Assembly (NCBI RefSeq): GCF_003589595.1 | Contig: NW_020653200.1 | Coordinates: forward strand, 9,833,455 to 9,897,454 | Direction: 5' to 3' | From: Hyposmocoma kahamanoa | Taxonomy: Eukaryota; Arthropoda; Insecta; Lepidoptera; Cosmopterigidae | DNA length: 64,000 nt | Part shown: one piece after another, positions 1 through 10,513 of the stretch | How positions within the stretch are numbered: the first letter of the stretch is position 1 | How the letters are laid out: each line of letters opens with the position of its first letter | Made by a program: the position numbers and the translations under genes | The notes under the pieces: model-generated | The model's database searches: none | Told to the model about the DNA's origin: nothing | What the model saw: the letters and a program-made list of their open reading frames with translations, nothing else

Positions 1-390
1 TGTTCCGTCGTTTTACAAAGATGCATTTAAAAGGATTCCAATTTTCGCGGTCTTGATAACGGCAAAGATACGCAATATCATTATCGTTATCCTTGTTATT
101 CAAATGTATAGCCGTAATTCATAATCAAATATACAAAAGAACGATTTACACTTGTTCGGTGTCTTACCGATTTAGTAATCGCAATAAAAAAATAAAAAGT
201 TAATAGTGGGAACATAGCTTTATCAACTGCGTTAAATGTATCACGGGGAGGTTAATAAATTTTATCATATATCCCAAGTGATATAATGCCCCAGCTGCAA
301 GATTACACACATACATATGAGTAAATATTTTTATATTATAGATTATCGATTATAGTCTATTAAAAAGTTAACAAAGATAAACAATTTCAG

Positions 391-541
391 TTACTTAGAT
401 ACTATGGTGCATATGATTAAGGGCAGTTGTGGCGCAGGAGTCCTTGCCATGCCGGAGGCAGTGAAACGAGTAGGAATCGTTACCAGCATACTTTCCTTAA
501 TGTTTATCGGATTTTTTGCTGCCTATTGTATGCAATTATTG
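391..541 (+). CDS. PAT-like transporter, first visible exon (TM1-TM2)
   Basis: Acceptor CAG at 388-390, donor GTGAGT at 542. One base of a split codon is followed by 50 codons, from YLDTMVHMIKGSCGAGVLAM to FFAAYCMQLL. It holds the glycine-rich first membrane segment, part of the substrate site in this fold, and most of the second segment. It ends in phase 0. Confidence 0.92.
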
Positions 542-3500
542 GTGAGTACTTTTAAATTATCTCTTAATTAGGATTCCGTACCTAAACATTAACGGTGACA
601 CCAAACACGATCATGTGGTTAAATAAAACCGGTATTTTGTAAGATGTTCATCAGCTCTGCCCTATATTATATAGGGCTGCCCTATATTATACATGTACTT
701 TTATATATACATTTTTGTTGAAATTGAGCTTCAAAGGAATTAAATCTAATGCTCTGGCCACACAAAAGCCGCGCGTTGCAGTGTGGCAGGGTTCATATGA
801 ACTAAAAAACATTACATAAAAGTACATTAAAAAAATTCCAGCGCACAGAATGCTTCCGCAGCTACCTCTGTGTGGCCAGACCATAAAAATCGACTGAATA
901 AATCAATGAGGTGCAAGGGTCTTCTAAGCACGTTTTAAAACTTTGTATTAACTGTTTTTTTTATTAATATTGCAAATATAATTTAACAACTTATTGATAA
1001 GCAATGGTCGGAATATGGTGTTAAACATTGTTTAAACTTAGGTCACTTAATACTGAAAATGCGTGGTGGTTCGAATTATGTGTCTGGAAGTATATTAGTT
1101 AATTACTTTTTCCAATTACAGATTAAGAAAATACCTAGTTTTACTGCATCATAGGATAAAGCTATCTACCTAGATAGCGGAAGTTGGATTATAAGAGTTA
1201 TTCTAGTAGAGCGATAACTAGCTTTTCACTAAAGTAAACATTTTTCTAATAAGCTGCAAGCAATAGCTTGTTTTAACTACAATGCATTAACGCACACACT
1301 CATAGCCCCGTAATAGGCAAACTCAAAAACGTCGCGTGTGTCATGGACACACATGGACAACGACAAATTACACCCAACTCACGAGAGAAATATAATAATA
1401 CGTAGGCCATACAAATATATCTCCCGGCCCGAGAATCGAATCTGGACCTCTGCATGGCAGACCAGAATGGTGATCGTTCGGCCACGGTGGCAGGTTAATT
1501 AATGGAGACACAAACTGTAATTGTTGAAAAACAAGTATTAAATAGCTCTTCTACTTGGTGAAAACATGCAGTCACTGTAAACTACCGAAATTATTAGTAG
1601 TTCTACAGAATAAATGGATACGATTGAATAAATATACTAGGTGTTGTAAGTAAAATGTATAGCATATCAGTAAGCAATATATTTTTAAAATTGCGAATAA
1701 TTAGCAAACAATGAGAGAGAACTAAATAATTTCTCGAATTACCGCCACCATAACCTCGTATACAAAGTACTAAAGATGGTTTGGTTAAGACGCGCACCCC
1801 TACTTTTTGCATTCTTCACTGTTAAATTATTTTTCGACCCCACCACCACGTGATTTATTTTCATGTGCTCAGTGTTATAAATTGAAGCAATATTATTTGC
1901 ACCGACGAATGTTATCTCTTGGAATGGCATATCCTTTCCTGATAGTCCAGTAACTATTGCTACTGTTTTGTTCAAATTAATATCTTGTTAATATTAGGGG
2001 TTAAAGTATGAAATTGCCGTTTTATTGCAATAGGTTCTTTGAATTTTCATAGAATCTTCATGGTTTGAGGTTTTCGAATGAAACTTCTTTCAAATGGTTT
2101 CTGTGATTTTTTTTTTAAATTTGAAACATTTGAATATCGACTTTCAATTGTTTTTGTTATTCAATTTAGATAAGAAAGATGGATACTGCGAAAATTCGAG
2201 TGATTTTTGAATACGAGTTCCGACGCGGAACTAACGCGGCAGAAACAGCCCGCAATATCAATGCTGCGTTTGGAGAGGGGTCTACTAATGAACGCACCGT
2301 GCGATTTTGGTTTAAACGCTTTCGTGATGGAAATTTCGACTTAAAGAACGAGTCACGAGGAAGACCGCCCACACAGGTGAATAACGATGAATTAAGAGAG
2401 ATAGTGGAAACCGATCCTAGTCAAACTACCCAGGAATTAGCGGCATGGTTTAACGTTACCTTACCCACAGTATTGACTCACTTGCGTCAAATCAATAAAA
2501 TAAAAAAATACGAAAAATGGGTGCCTCATGATTTGACTGATCTGCAGAAAGAAACGCGTGTTGAAACTTGCGTTGCCTTGTTGAACCGGTACAGAAATGA
2601 AGGAATATTGGATCGAATTGTAACATGTGATGAAAAGTGGATTCTTTATGATAACCGGAAAAGAAAAATGCAATGGCTGACCCCAGGTCAAATGCCACAA
2701 CAGTGTCCTAAAGCAAAACTTACCAATAAAAAGGTAATGGTAACTGTTTGGTGGCCTCAGCATGGTGTTATTCACTATAGTTTTCTCCGATCTGGTCAAG
2801 CAATAACGGCAGATGTCTATTGTGCCGAACTCCGAACCATGTTGACAAAACTAGCAGTAAAACAGCCCCGACTCATGAATCGATCTTCACCATTATTGCT
2901 CCACGACAACGCGAGACCTCACACAGCACGAGAAACCATTTTGACCCTTCAGGAACTGCAGTTAGAAACCATTCGTCACCCTCCGTATTCACCAGACCTT
3001 GCTCCAACGGACTACCATTTTTTTCGTGATTTGGACAATTATCTACGTGACAAGAAGTTTTCTTCCCAAGAGGCAGTACAAAATGCTTTCACACAGTTTG
3101 TGCAGTCTAGATCGTCGGAGTTCTATCGCAAAGGCATTAATAACCTTCCCATTAGATGGCAGCAATGTATAGATAATAATGGCAACTATTTTGATTAAAT
3201 AAATTTGTTAAAAATTTAAAAAATAAACAATTTAGATTTTCAGTACAAATCGGCAATTTCATACTTTAACCCCTATTACTTAGTTGAATTCAGGTCAAAC
3301 GCTTTTTTTTAAATGTTCGTATACACTAAATGTTATTTGCCACTTTTGTGTCCGAAAATAGATCGACTCATCTTGGGAATGCAATCTCGTGTTTATGTCT
3401 CACAGAGTGACCGCGCGGTCTCTTAAATCATCTGACACCACACAATCACACGCAATGCGGTGTCGTAACGTAAAGTCGCTTACTTAGGGCTCGTTTCCAC

Positions 3501-6500
3501 TATGTCGTGACGACAGATAGTCGTGCAGTTTATAGTGTCGTGACTTGTATATTTAAATGAAATTGTTAATATATAGTACAAACAAATTAACTGCCGTTCA
3601 CTTTTTTGACGTTACGACGACAAACTGTCAAGACAATGGCAAGAGCTAAAACGACAGGCGTCTGACAATAAATGAAACATCGCGATAAAAATGTGACGAC
3701 AGATAATGGCAGTTACTATTGTCGTCAAGTTTTATTTATCGTTGTCTGCAAGTGCTTGCTTCCTCTTCCGCCTTTTAAAAAAATATTACATTATTACAAT
3801 TTAATTCTCATCCATTTCCATTTCACACGGGACCGAACACGCACTACTGACTCCCAAAAGAATTTATTTTTATCTTATTTAAACATTTACATAGATATGG
3901 GAATTATTTCAGGCCACATGACCCATATAATATATACCTTAAGGACTAACATACATATAATATAATATGACAATAAAATAAACTAAACAAGTAATCTACA
4001 CGTCTAGTAGTCAAGGTAACCGGCCGCGGTGGATGGAAAAAAACAAAGGAAAGAAGCTGCCTTATCTATGGAATAAACGTCCCTACCTAAACCAAAAATG
4101 TCTACCACATATGGCGGATTTAGTGTTGTACCATAATCATAGATAAGTCAATATCGACATGCAAATGTATGGCTTGAATGTTGATGAAACTGTTTTTTAT
4201 GTTTGCAAATTACAGTATGGTTTACTGTCATCAAAATATGGTTAATACTAGGCTATTATTACAAAGCAATTAATGAGCCATTTCAATCAAAATTAAATAT
4301 AAAGTTGTTACTAATAAAGGAAACGATGCAATTGCATTATCATGTTATCTAGTTACATTTAAAGTTCCATTAAAATTTGACTTTTCAAAATGGCGCGAAC
4401 AAACGAATATGGTATTTGATCCAATGTTTATGTTTGGCAGTACTATGATTTCCAACCATTCTTTCTTTCTTTTTTCACTTATAGGTAAATTTAAAAAATA
4501 ATAATATGAAATAATAAAAACCTCGTAGTGAATTGTTGTAATAACAGAATATCGATAACATGTCTGCTTACAAGAATAACACTATCTCAAAATAATCGTT
4601 ATCAACAATCATCAAAATATACTAACAAACAGGCAATCTAAAGTAACCAAAGCAAAATTCGGCAAGACTTATGAATAAACTACTTAAATGAGTTTAATTA
4701 CATGAGATATTTCGGCTATTGTATGATTTATAGGCAAAAAATAACACGTGGCAGTGTAATGTAACATTCGGTTGATTTCCGCTTTTTCTACTGCCACACC
4801 CCTTAATGCTGCAGCGACGCATTTTTATCAATACTTAATTGTTCTCACTGTCAACATTTTTATCCATTTCATTACAATTCATGCGGATAATTCACGAAAC
4901 ATTTGGCCAAACATTGGTTTTGACATTTGATGTACTTCCCTTTGACAACCGGATACGGTTATCTTCTTCTTCTTTTAAATGTTATGGCTCCATCGAAATA
5001 ATCAATGATTTTGCCAATGTCAAGTAAAAATAACTACGTACGGTAGTTTAATATTGTTATAAAAATTATACAATAAATGGCGATTTCGCCAATGTCCTGT
5101 GAAAATCTTCCGGATGTCAAAAGGGTACTCCAAAAATGTTAAATTGAGGACAGTTGGCATTTAAGATGACGTTACGTATTTTAAATTCCCGTGTTTGACA
5201 TAAATCAATGTAGTGCTATCTCTTTTGGCTTATGACGGCACACAGTATTTAAACAAAGACAATAAAATATTTGTGTTTTCACCGTCTAAATGCATCATAT
5301 ACATATAACGTCTGATTTTTGTGTTATATAATTGAATATAACATGCTCTTTGGTTTCCATAGTCTAAGCGCGGAACCGCCAATATATGACACCCTACGGC
5401 CAAAACTCTTCCATCATGAAGGCCGACAGATGTTCGGTCGGCACTCTCACCACAAACGAATTAAAATTTACGTTGTGGCGGGACTCCAACCGCTCGACCC
5501 TCAAAGTGTATTTAAAGGCGACTGCTGCAGCAAACGATTCTGTTGTGCAAACGACAAGGCGGCTGCCGTGAAACGATAAATTGTCGTCACGATCTAATGG
5601 GAACAGCTATAGATATGACTGTCGTTCAACGATAAAAAAGTCCACGACACAGTCACGACAGATAGTTGTGATATGGGAACAGACTAGAAGCGAAAGTCGT
5701 CTAACGATAAATAAAGCACCCTTACGCACCGCAGCACTCCTCCCCGCTTCGTCTCTTGGCCGCTTGCCTGATGCGCATGCGTTCCGCTGCCGCGCACCGT
5801 TTCAACGCACCATGTAGCACGTAGTTCTAATTTATATATAGTAGAATGCAGCGTCATCGCTCCGGCGTCGTAGGAAACGCCGACGCGACACTGTGTGTTT
5901 CAGGAAAGGAATTCTATGCCGTCCATATGACGCGGGGGGTCCCCATCCCCCCGTGTCATATGGAACTATAAAAAAAAATCCAACTCTCGTTGCTCAATTT
6001 AAACTTGCACTTGGATAATTATTTATTTATTTTCTCATTTTAATAACTGCAAACCTGATTTGTTTTTAATATACTCATAGATAAATACCCAATACCGATT
6101 GTGTAAACGCCATCGGCAAGGATACATGGCTTACCCAGCGTCAATGAAGCAGTCTCTGCTAGAAGGACCCATTAAAACTCGATGGATAGCACCAATCGTA
6201 TATTATTTTGTAGATGGAGTACTGATTTTGTGGCAATTGGGAATATGCACTGTATATTTTATTTTCGTAGCTGAAAACATAAAACAGGTAATATTGTATA
6301 TATACATTATGTGTACTAGTTTAATTATTGTTAAAAATAAAACTGCTTCTAAAGAATTTTCCTTACGCATAATCTAAATTCATTGTAACGTACAGTCGTA
6401 AAGGAAACCTTAAATGACAATCCCCGATTAAGAATTTTTTCTCCTTTCTTTGTAATTGGGTAAATAGTTAAGTAATCACAAGTATGAATTCTCAAGCCTT

Positions 6501-7900
6501 TTCATAGATTATGGACTTCTACAGTATTGAGATGACGCTACGTGTTCACTTGACTAATGTACTGATTCCTGCCATACTTATAAATCTAGTGAAGGATCTA
6601 AAATTGATGACGCCGCTATCAGGCATATCTAATTTGGCTACGATGTTGGGGCTCATCCTAGTGTTTTACTATTTACTCGAAGATGACTTAGATTTTCACA
6701 CGGATATGATGTATCTGAAAAATTTTGTTGACTTTCCTATATTTATTGGCACCGCGCTTTTTGCACTTGAAGCTGTTGGAGTAGTAAGTACTTCGGCCTA
6801 CTGTTTTTCGATTTAAGTATCTTTGGCAATTAAGTATCGCAATGCATTAAAAGTAGCTGAACATTTTAAGAAAATTATTACTTTACAAGAATTTTAATGT
6901 ATCTTTTGAACAGATATAGTCCTAATTTAAGGTCTGTTTTTTCTTTTAGTACGTATATACGTACGTATAAAACGTATAAACGATGATCTTATTTTGATGT
7001 TAATTCTAATTAAAATAGCAGATAGTTACATATTTTTGTTACTTTTCAAAAGTATTAATAATCACTTTACTTACAGGTATTGGCGTTAGAATACAATATG
7101 GAAAACCCTAAACAATTTGTCGGCATTTGTGGCCTTTTTAATATTGGTATAGCTGTGATTCTACTATTATACCTAATAGTAGGCTTATTTGGTTATATTA
7201 AGTATGGGTCCGCTATCAAAGCTTCTCTGACGTTAAACTTGCCACATGAACAAAAGTAATTATGTTTAAATTGACAATTCTTTCATAAATATATTATATT
7301 AATTTTCCAAAATATTTATAAGTTGCGTTTATTTGCAGGAAAGCGCAATCAGCTAAAGGTATATTTGCTGTAGCGATCTTTTTATCGATACCTCTCCAAA
7401 ATTTTGTTGCGTACGAAATCTTGTGGAGGAAATTCAATCATAAAATATCGGGGAAAAAACGATGTTTAGCAGATTATGCTCTACGAGTCGTACTTGTCAT
7501 AATTCCATGTGAGTGGTCTAGTTTGTATTAAGGAACACTTATAAGATGTCTGACCATTTACTATTATTATAATTGAGATGAATAGAATAATCCGTGCATT
7601 CCTTTGATTGCAGATCTCGCAGCTATAGCAATTCCCCGCTTGGGCCCTTTTATCTCTTTGATGGGAGCATTTTGTCTGTCTCTACTGGCTGTCGTATTCC
7701 CAGCTATAATGGATGTGTGCGTATGCTACGGTGAACCAAAACGTTACGGCCGGGCGAACATAAAACTAATACGCGATATGATTTTATTGGTAATTGGGTT
7801 ATTTTGTATGTGCTCCGGGGTCTACACAAGTATTATAGAAATCGTAACTGGAGATGAAAATACCCATCCGAAACCAGATAATAACTCTATGCTATTTTAA
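391..7900 (+). CDS. SLC36/PAT-like proton-coupled amino acid transporter (5'-partial, six exons)
   Basis: Spliced gene: exons 391-541, 6081-6287, 6508-6783, 7077-7255, 7339-7508 and 7614-7900, all with GT-AG introns of 5539, 220, 293, 83 and 105 bp. The join gives 422 residues to a TAA stop. Family knowledge: AAAP/SLC36 members are multi-pass carriers that move small neutral amino acids with protons across plasma or lysosomal membranes. Seen here: the TM1 motif MIKGSCGAGVLAMPEA (residues 8-23), the cytosolic stretch INTQYRLCKRHRQGYMAYP after TM2, further hydrophobic segments, VLALEYNMENP starting exon 4, and RLGPFISLMGAFCLSLL near the C-terminus, all at the expected positions. Family members are about 450-500 residues, so only the cytosolic N-terminus lies off the left edge. 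No frameshift or stop was found, so it should be functional. Substrate and exact paralogue cannot be told from sequence alone. Confidence 0.93.
753..880. repeat. Short foldback (MITE-like) element in PAT intron
   Basis: Perfect 12-bp inverted repeats TCTGGCCACACA (753-764) and TGTGTGGCCAGA (869-880) bound a 128-bp unit. The interior shows no coding potential. A smaller near-palindrome, GCCCTATAT...ATATAGGGC, lies just upstream near 658-676. Superfamily not determined. Confidence 0.5.
1287..1496 (-). mobile_element. tRNA-derived SINE, minus strand (copy 1 of 3)
   Basis: On the minus strand the head reads CTGCCACCGTGGCCGAACG (A-box-like), followed about 45 bp later by GATTCGATTCTCGG (B-box-like). 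The body shared with the copies at 9873 and 13006 follows and ends in TGTGTGCGTTAA. The A-box/B-box layout marks a Pol III promoter of tRNA origin; it is not a functional tRNA. Confidence 0.75.
1997..3273 (+). mobile_element. Mariner element (cecropia-type), apparently complete
   Basis: A 1277-bp element bounded by perfect 23-bp terminal inverted repeats (starting GGGGTTAAAGTATGAAATTG) at 1997-2019 and 3251-3273. It is flanked by TA dinucleotides (1995-1996, 3274-3275), the expected Tc1/mariner target duplication. It carries one uninterrupted transposase ORF and sits in the first visible intron of the amino acid transporter gene, same strand. Intact TIRs and ORF suggest a young, possibly still mobile copy. 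Confidence 0.93.
2179..3198 (+). CDS. Mariner transposase (DD34D), 339 aa
   Basis: Cut-and-paste transposase that binds the mariner inverted repeats and integrates at TA. The N-terminal third holds the paired-like HTH DNA-binding region (AAETARNINAAFG, ERTVRFWFKRF) and the linker mark WVPHDL (114-119). The catalytic triad is visible: D151 in IVTCDEKWILYDN, D243 in LLLHDNARPHTA and D278 in YSPDLAPTDYHFF. Exactly 34 residues separate D243 from D278, the mariner DD34D signature. Length matches the family's usual 340-350 residues and there is no stop or frameshift. The sequence resembles the cecropia/Hsmar1 branch, recognised by eye. The start at 2179 fits the family N-terminus. Confidence 0.95.
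   Translation: MDTAKIRVIFEYEFRRGTNAAETARNINAAFGEGSTNERTVRFWFKRFRDGNFDLKNESRGRPPTQVNNDELREIVETDPSQTTQELAAWFNVTLPTVLTHLRQINKIKKYEKWVPHDLTDLQKETRVETCVALLNRYRNEGILDRIVTCDEKWILYDNRKRKMQWLTPGQMPQQCPKAKLTNKKVMVTVWWPQHGVIHYSFLRSGQAITADVYCAELRTMLTKLAVKQPRLMNRSSPLLLHDNARPHTARETILTLQELQLETIRHPPYSPDLAPTDYHFFRDLDNYLRDKKFSSQEAVQNAFTQFVQSRSSEFYRKGINNLPIRWQQCIDNNGNYFD
3483..5711 (+). mobile_element. MITE copy split by an insertion
   Basis: The left part, 3483 to about 3715, and the right part, about 5520-5711, match successive halves of the intact element at 59423-59845. Shared stretches include TTTTTTGACGTTACGACGAC and TCTGTTGTGCAAACGACAAG. The 1.8 kb between them holds the dispersed repeat at about 4022-5375 and unassigned DNA, so that material entered later. 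The extreme right end with its inverted repeat is missing here. Confidence 0.55.
4022..5375 (+). repeat. Dispersed 1.3-kb repeat, copy A
   Basis: Non-coding repeat with two more copies in the window (about 19150-20545 and 31320-32370). Shared landmarks are ATGCAAATGTATGGCTTGAA (A and C only), TGTCTGCTTACAAGAA with ACAAACAGGCAATCTAAAGTA (all three), and GACATTTGATGTACTTCCC with GGTTTCCATAGTCTAAG (A and B). No transposase fragment or inverted termini were seen, so the class is unknown; a non-autonomous DNA element or Helitron-like repeat would fit. Confidence 0.65.
5923..5963. repeat. Strong GC-rich hairpin in PAT intron
   Basis: CCATATGACGCGGGGGG and CCCCCCGTGTCATATGG face each other across a 7-base loop: 17-bp arms with one mismatch. 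It lies about 120 bp upstream of the second visible PAT exon, in a locally GC-rich patch (5700-5965). Function unknown; probably the relic of a foldback element. Confidence 0.6.
6081..6287 (+). CDS. PAT-like transporter, exon 2 of window
   Basis: 207 nt, 69 codons, phase 0 at both ends, acceptor TAG at 6078-6080 and donor GTAATA at 6288. It begins INTQYRLCKRHRQGYMAYP, the basic cytosolic loop after TM2, and continues into the TM3 segment with VYYFVDGVLILWQLGICTVY. The in-frame ATG codons inside are internal, because the reading frame is open from the acceptor onward. Confidence 0.92.
6508..6783 (+). CDS. PAT-like transporter, exon 3 of window
   Basis: 276 nt, 92 codons, phase 0 at both ends, donor GTAAGT at 6784. 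It encodes IMDFYSIEMTLRVHL followed by three hydrophobic stretches (VLIPAILINLV, ISNLATMLGLILVFYYLL, FPIFIGTALFALEAVGV). This corresponds to TM4 to TM6 of the family. Confidence 0.92.
7077..7255 (+). CDS. PAT-like transporter, exon 4 of window
   Basis: 179 nt, acceptor CAG at 7074-7076, donor GTAATT at 7256. It starts VLALEYNMENPKQF, matching the conserved family stretch that follows the sixth membrane segment. A hydrophobic segment and FGYIKYGSAIKASLTLNLP follow, where the family has FGY.KYG. It ends two bases into a Lys codon that exon 5 completes. Confidence 0.92.
7339..7508 (+). CDS. PAT-like transporter, exon 5 of window
   Basis: 170 nt, acceptor CAG at 7336-7338, donor GTGAGT at 7509. 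It encodes KAQSAKGIFAVAIFLSIPLQ and continues through NFVAYEILWRKF to YALRVVLVIIP. The Ser-Ile-Pro-Leu-Gln helix and the following basic loop are typical of the family. It ends one base into a Tyr codon. Confidence 0.92.
7614..7900 (+). CDS. PAT-like transporter, terminal exon
   Basis: 287 nt with acceptor CAG at 7611-7613 and TAA at 7898-7900. LAAIAIPRLGPFISLMGAFC is the most conserved C-terminal block of SLC36 proteins, followed by VFPAIMDV and one last hydrophobic helix. A hydrophilic tail (GDENTHPKPDNNSMLF) ends the protein. I see no clear AATAAA within the next 200 bp. Confidence 0.92.
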
Positions 7901-8483
7901 AAATTTCAACTTACGATAAGTTTTTAATTTTGAAACATATATTAATGTTTTTTTTACAAGTTATTTATTCATCATAGATTATATAATATATGATTATTAC
8001 TTTTTGTATTTTTTCTTAATTTTCAATTTTATTTAAATTAGCTAATTAATTTGACATTTATAACGCGAAATCGGCAAAATTAGAATTAACGTATTTAATA
8101 GAATTGCTGGTGTCGGAATAATTAAAATTGCACCATTCAATCTTACCCTTCAGTCAAAGTAGCTGTGGGCATGAATTATGACACCAAATGTTAATCTAGG
8201 AACGAAAAAAGATTTAAAAATGTGTATGGACTCTAATACTCACAGAACAATAAATACAGTAGAAGTGCTTAGAGCGCGAAACACGTGCGCGAAAAGTACG
8301 CACAGTTCCATATACTTGAACTCGGTTCGCCATGTTCGCTTTGTACATTACATGTTTTTGGTAACGGAATTTTCAGGCGGATTCTAGTTACAATTAGAAG
8401 CTTTTTTAAATTATTAGTTGTTGTTGTAAAGTATTGAGTAACCTAATAGCTATTTACTGAACTTTTAATTATATGACTTATTC

Positions 8484-8876
8484 ACGCGATATGGAGACCG
8501 CAAAGACGTTAATAACTATCGCTCAATTTCAGTGTTACCCACCCTTTCTAAGATCCTCGAAAGATTAATCAATAATAGACTGATAAACTATATGGAAAGC
8601 AAAGGCCTGTTAATTGATAATCAGAACGAATTTCGTGTGGATAGGTCTTCTGCTCAAGCAGTATATGACTTTAGCAAAATGATTGTTCAAGACCTTGTCA
8701 ACAACAGAAAGAAATATATGGCCATGTTCCTTCATTTAACGAAAGCCGTTAATACTGTGTTACACCGGATTCTGTTCTCCAAATTAGAATCACTTGGCTC
8801 ACGTGGATATCAACTTTCTCTTTATCAACGTAATCTCAGCGGCAGAACACAACGTGTTATTATTGTAGATTATTAG
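8484..8876 (+). pseudogene. Reverse transcriptase fragment, degenerate
   Basis: The open stretch covers RT motifs 1-3: YRSISVLPTLSKILERLINN, then DNQNEFRVDRSSAQA where family members have QFGFR, then LHLTKAVNTVLH where a catalytic F-D-x-x-K-A-F-D block is expected. Both the first Asp and the second are lost, so it is inactive. It stops at TAG 8874-8876 and is followed by more stops. Only the left part of the LINE described at 8460-10470. Confidence 0.75.
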
Positions 8877-9872
8877 ACAGTGGATGACTACCCGGCAGCT
8901 ATAGAGTTCCCAAATGTAGTACAATAGGACCCACCCTATTTTTAGTCTACGTTAATGGTTCGTTAATGATATTACGGAGTACATGACAAGGCGTTGGAAC
9001 TTGTCTCGTCATATCTTAACAGTAGAATTCTGAAAGTAGACATAAATGGAGTGACTTCTTTGGGTTTTCCGGTAAAATAGGTGTTTTGCAGGGCTCAATA
9101 CTTGACCTTTCTTATTTCTCATTTATTTAATGATCTACCATTCTTTGTTAAGGAATTTTACGAAATAGCATTGTTTGCTGACAAAACGTTAACTACGACA
9201 ATATTAACGATACCCTCTCAAAGGTAGTTAATTAGTTTAATGCTAACAATTTATTGCTCGATGCCAAGAAAACAAAGTGTGTTAAATTTGAATTACATAA
9301 TGTAAAGTCGACCTAGTGCGATCATAGAAATAAATGGAGAAAAATTAGACGTTGTTAATAAAGCTGCCATTTTGGGAGTGACTTTAGATAGTAAACTTCA
9401 TTGGTTTCCACATATATTTACCTTAGCCAGCGGATTAAGCTCTGCTGCATACGCACTCCGTAGAATACGTGAGTTTTCCGATGTTGCTCTTACTGCTAGA
9501 CTAGTTTAGTTACTTTCATAGTAAAATATCCTACGGGATTCTCCCGTGGACTAAAGCGGCAGAAATATAAACCATTTTTGTGTTGCAAAAACGAGTGATT
9601 CGTGCTGTGTGCCGTTTAGGTTCTCGAGTTTCGGGTTTCTCTCAGAGAAAAGTTTAAGAACACTGATTTTGTGACTGTGGCATCACAGTACATTTACTCA
9701 AATATATTGTGTGCCCGTAAAAATATACATATTTTCATTAAGAAAGAACCTTAGAACTAAGTCCAAACTCACGATACCACGGTTATTTCGTTTAACCAAA
9801 CGAATACGATTCTTTTATGGGGAACTGTATACGTTTTTTTTACAATAAGATTCCGGAGAATATATTAAGATA

Positions 9873-10096
9873 ACTGCCTCCCGAACCGTTATGACCGAAC
9901 GGTTACCATGCCGGACTGCCATGCAGAGGTCCCAGATTCGATTCCCGGGCCGGGAGAAATATTTGTATGGCCTACATTTATATCTCTCGTCAGTTTGGGT
10001 GTAGTTCGTAATTGTCTATGTATGTGTGTGCCCATGGCACCCGCGACACAGGGTTTCCCTAGTGCGGGGCTATGTTGATTGTGTGTGCGTTATAAT
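9873..10096 (+). mobile_element. tRNA-derived SINE, plus strand (copy 2 of 3)
   Basis: Starts ACTGCCTC, with the A-box-like GACCGAACGG and B-box-like GATTCGATTCC, and ends TGTGTGTGCGTTATAATTAT. It has the same body as the copies at 1287 and 13006. It lies between the ORF part and the 3' UTR of the LINE at 8460-10470, so it inserted later. The head carries a short extra stretch (CCGAACCGTTATG) absent from the other copies. Confidence 0.8.
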
Positions 10097-10513
10097 TATT
10101 ATTATCATTTCCTAAGTTTAAAATGTACATTAAACTATTTTAATTGAAAAGTCATATTATTACAAAATTTAAGTTTCAGTAAGCTTAAGTTTGAGGAAAA
10201 TGTAATTTTCCTTCACATCGTTATCTAACACATACATGTGTTAGATAAAGATGTATGGAAAAACAAGATGAGTCTAGATTCCACACAATTATGATTCAAA
10301 GTATATTCCAAAGCATTTAAGTTTATTTAAAGAGAGCAATTCCTAGAGTTTCTTGTTCGTCTCAAGGAGATCAGCGTAGTGAACAAGCAGTAACATAAAA
10401 CATAACGTTTTCAGGTGTGAAAAATTTACCAATGGAATAAATGATTATTTGACTTTGACATTGTGCAATTTACCTATTCCTGTAGGTCACCTAACAGCCT
10501 GCGCAGACGTCAC

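Larger units (their letters stand above)
8460..10470 (+). mobile_element. Decayed CR1/jockey-like LINE with SINE inserted
   Basis: Plus-strand non-LTR retrotransposon remnant. 8484-8876 encodes a degenerate reverse transcriptase start (NNYRSISVLPTLSKILERLI, then a degraded catalytic block LHLTKAVNTVLH). Further RT blocks follow in broken frames: LNDLPF near 9135, FADK instead of FADD at 9174-9185, and AILGVTLDSKLHW near 9370. The coding part stops near 9870 where a SINE is inserted. The LINE 3' UTR resumes about 10330 (AGAGTTTCTTG) and ends near 10470. The same 3' UTR, inverted, ends the LINE at 22405-24470. Clade is a best guess; it could be jockey. Confidence 0.75.

Noticed and set aside
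2461..2799. Minus-strand 112-codon ORF
   Set aside because: Antisense shadow inside the mariner transposase gene.
9885..9965. tRNA gene
   Set aside because: A/B-box-like sequences are present, but the cloverleaf is broken and the same unit recurs with a non-tRNA body at 1287 and 13006; it is a SINE head.
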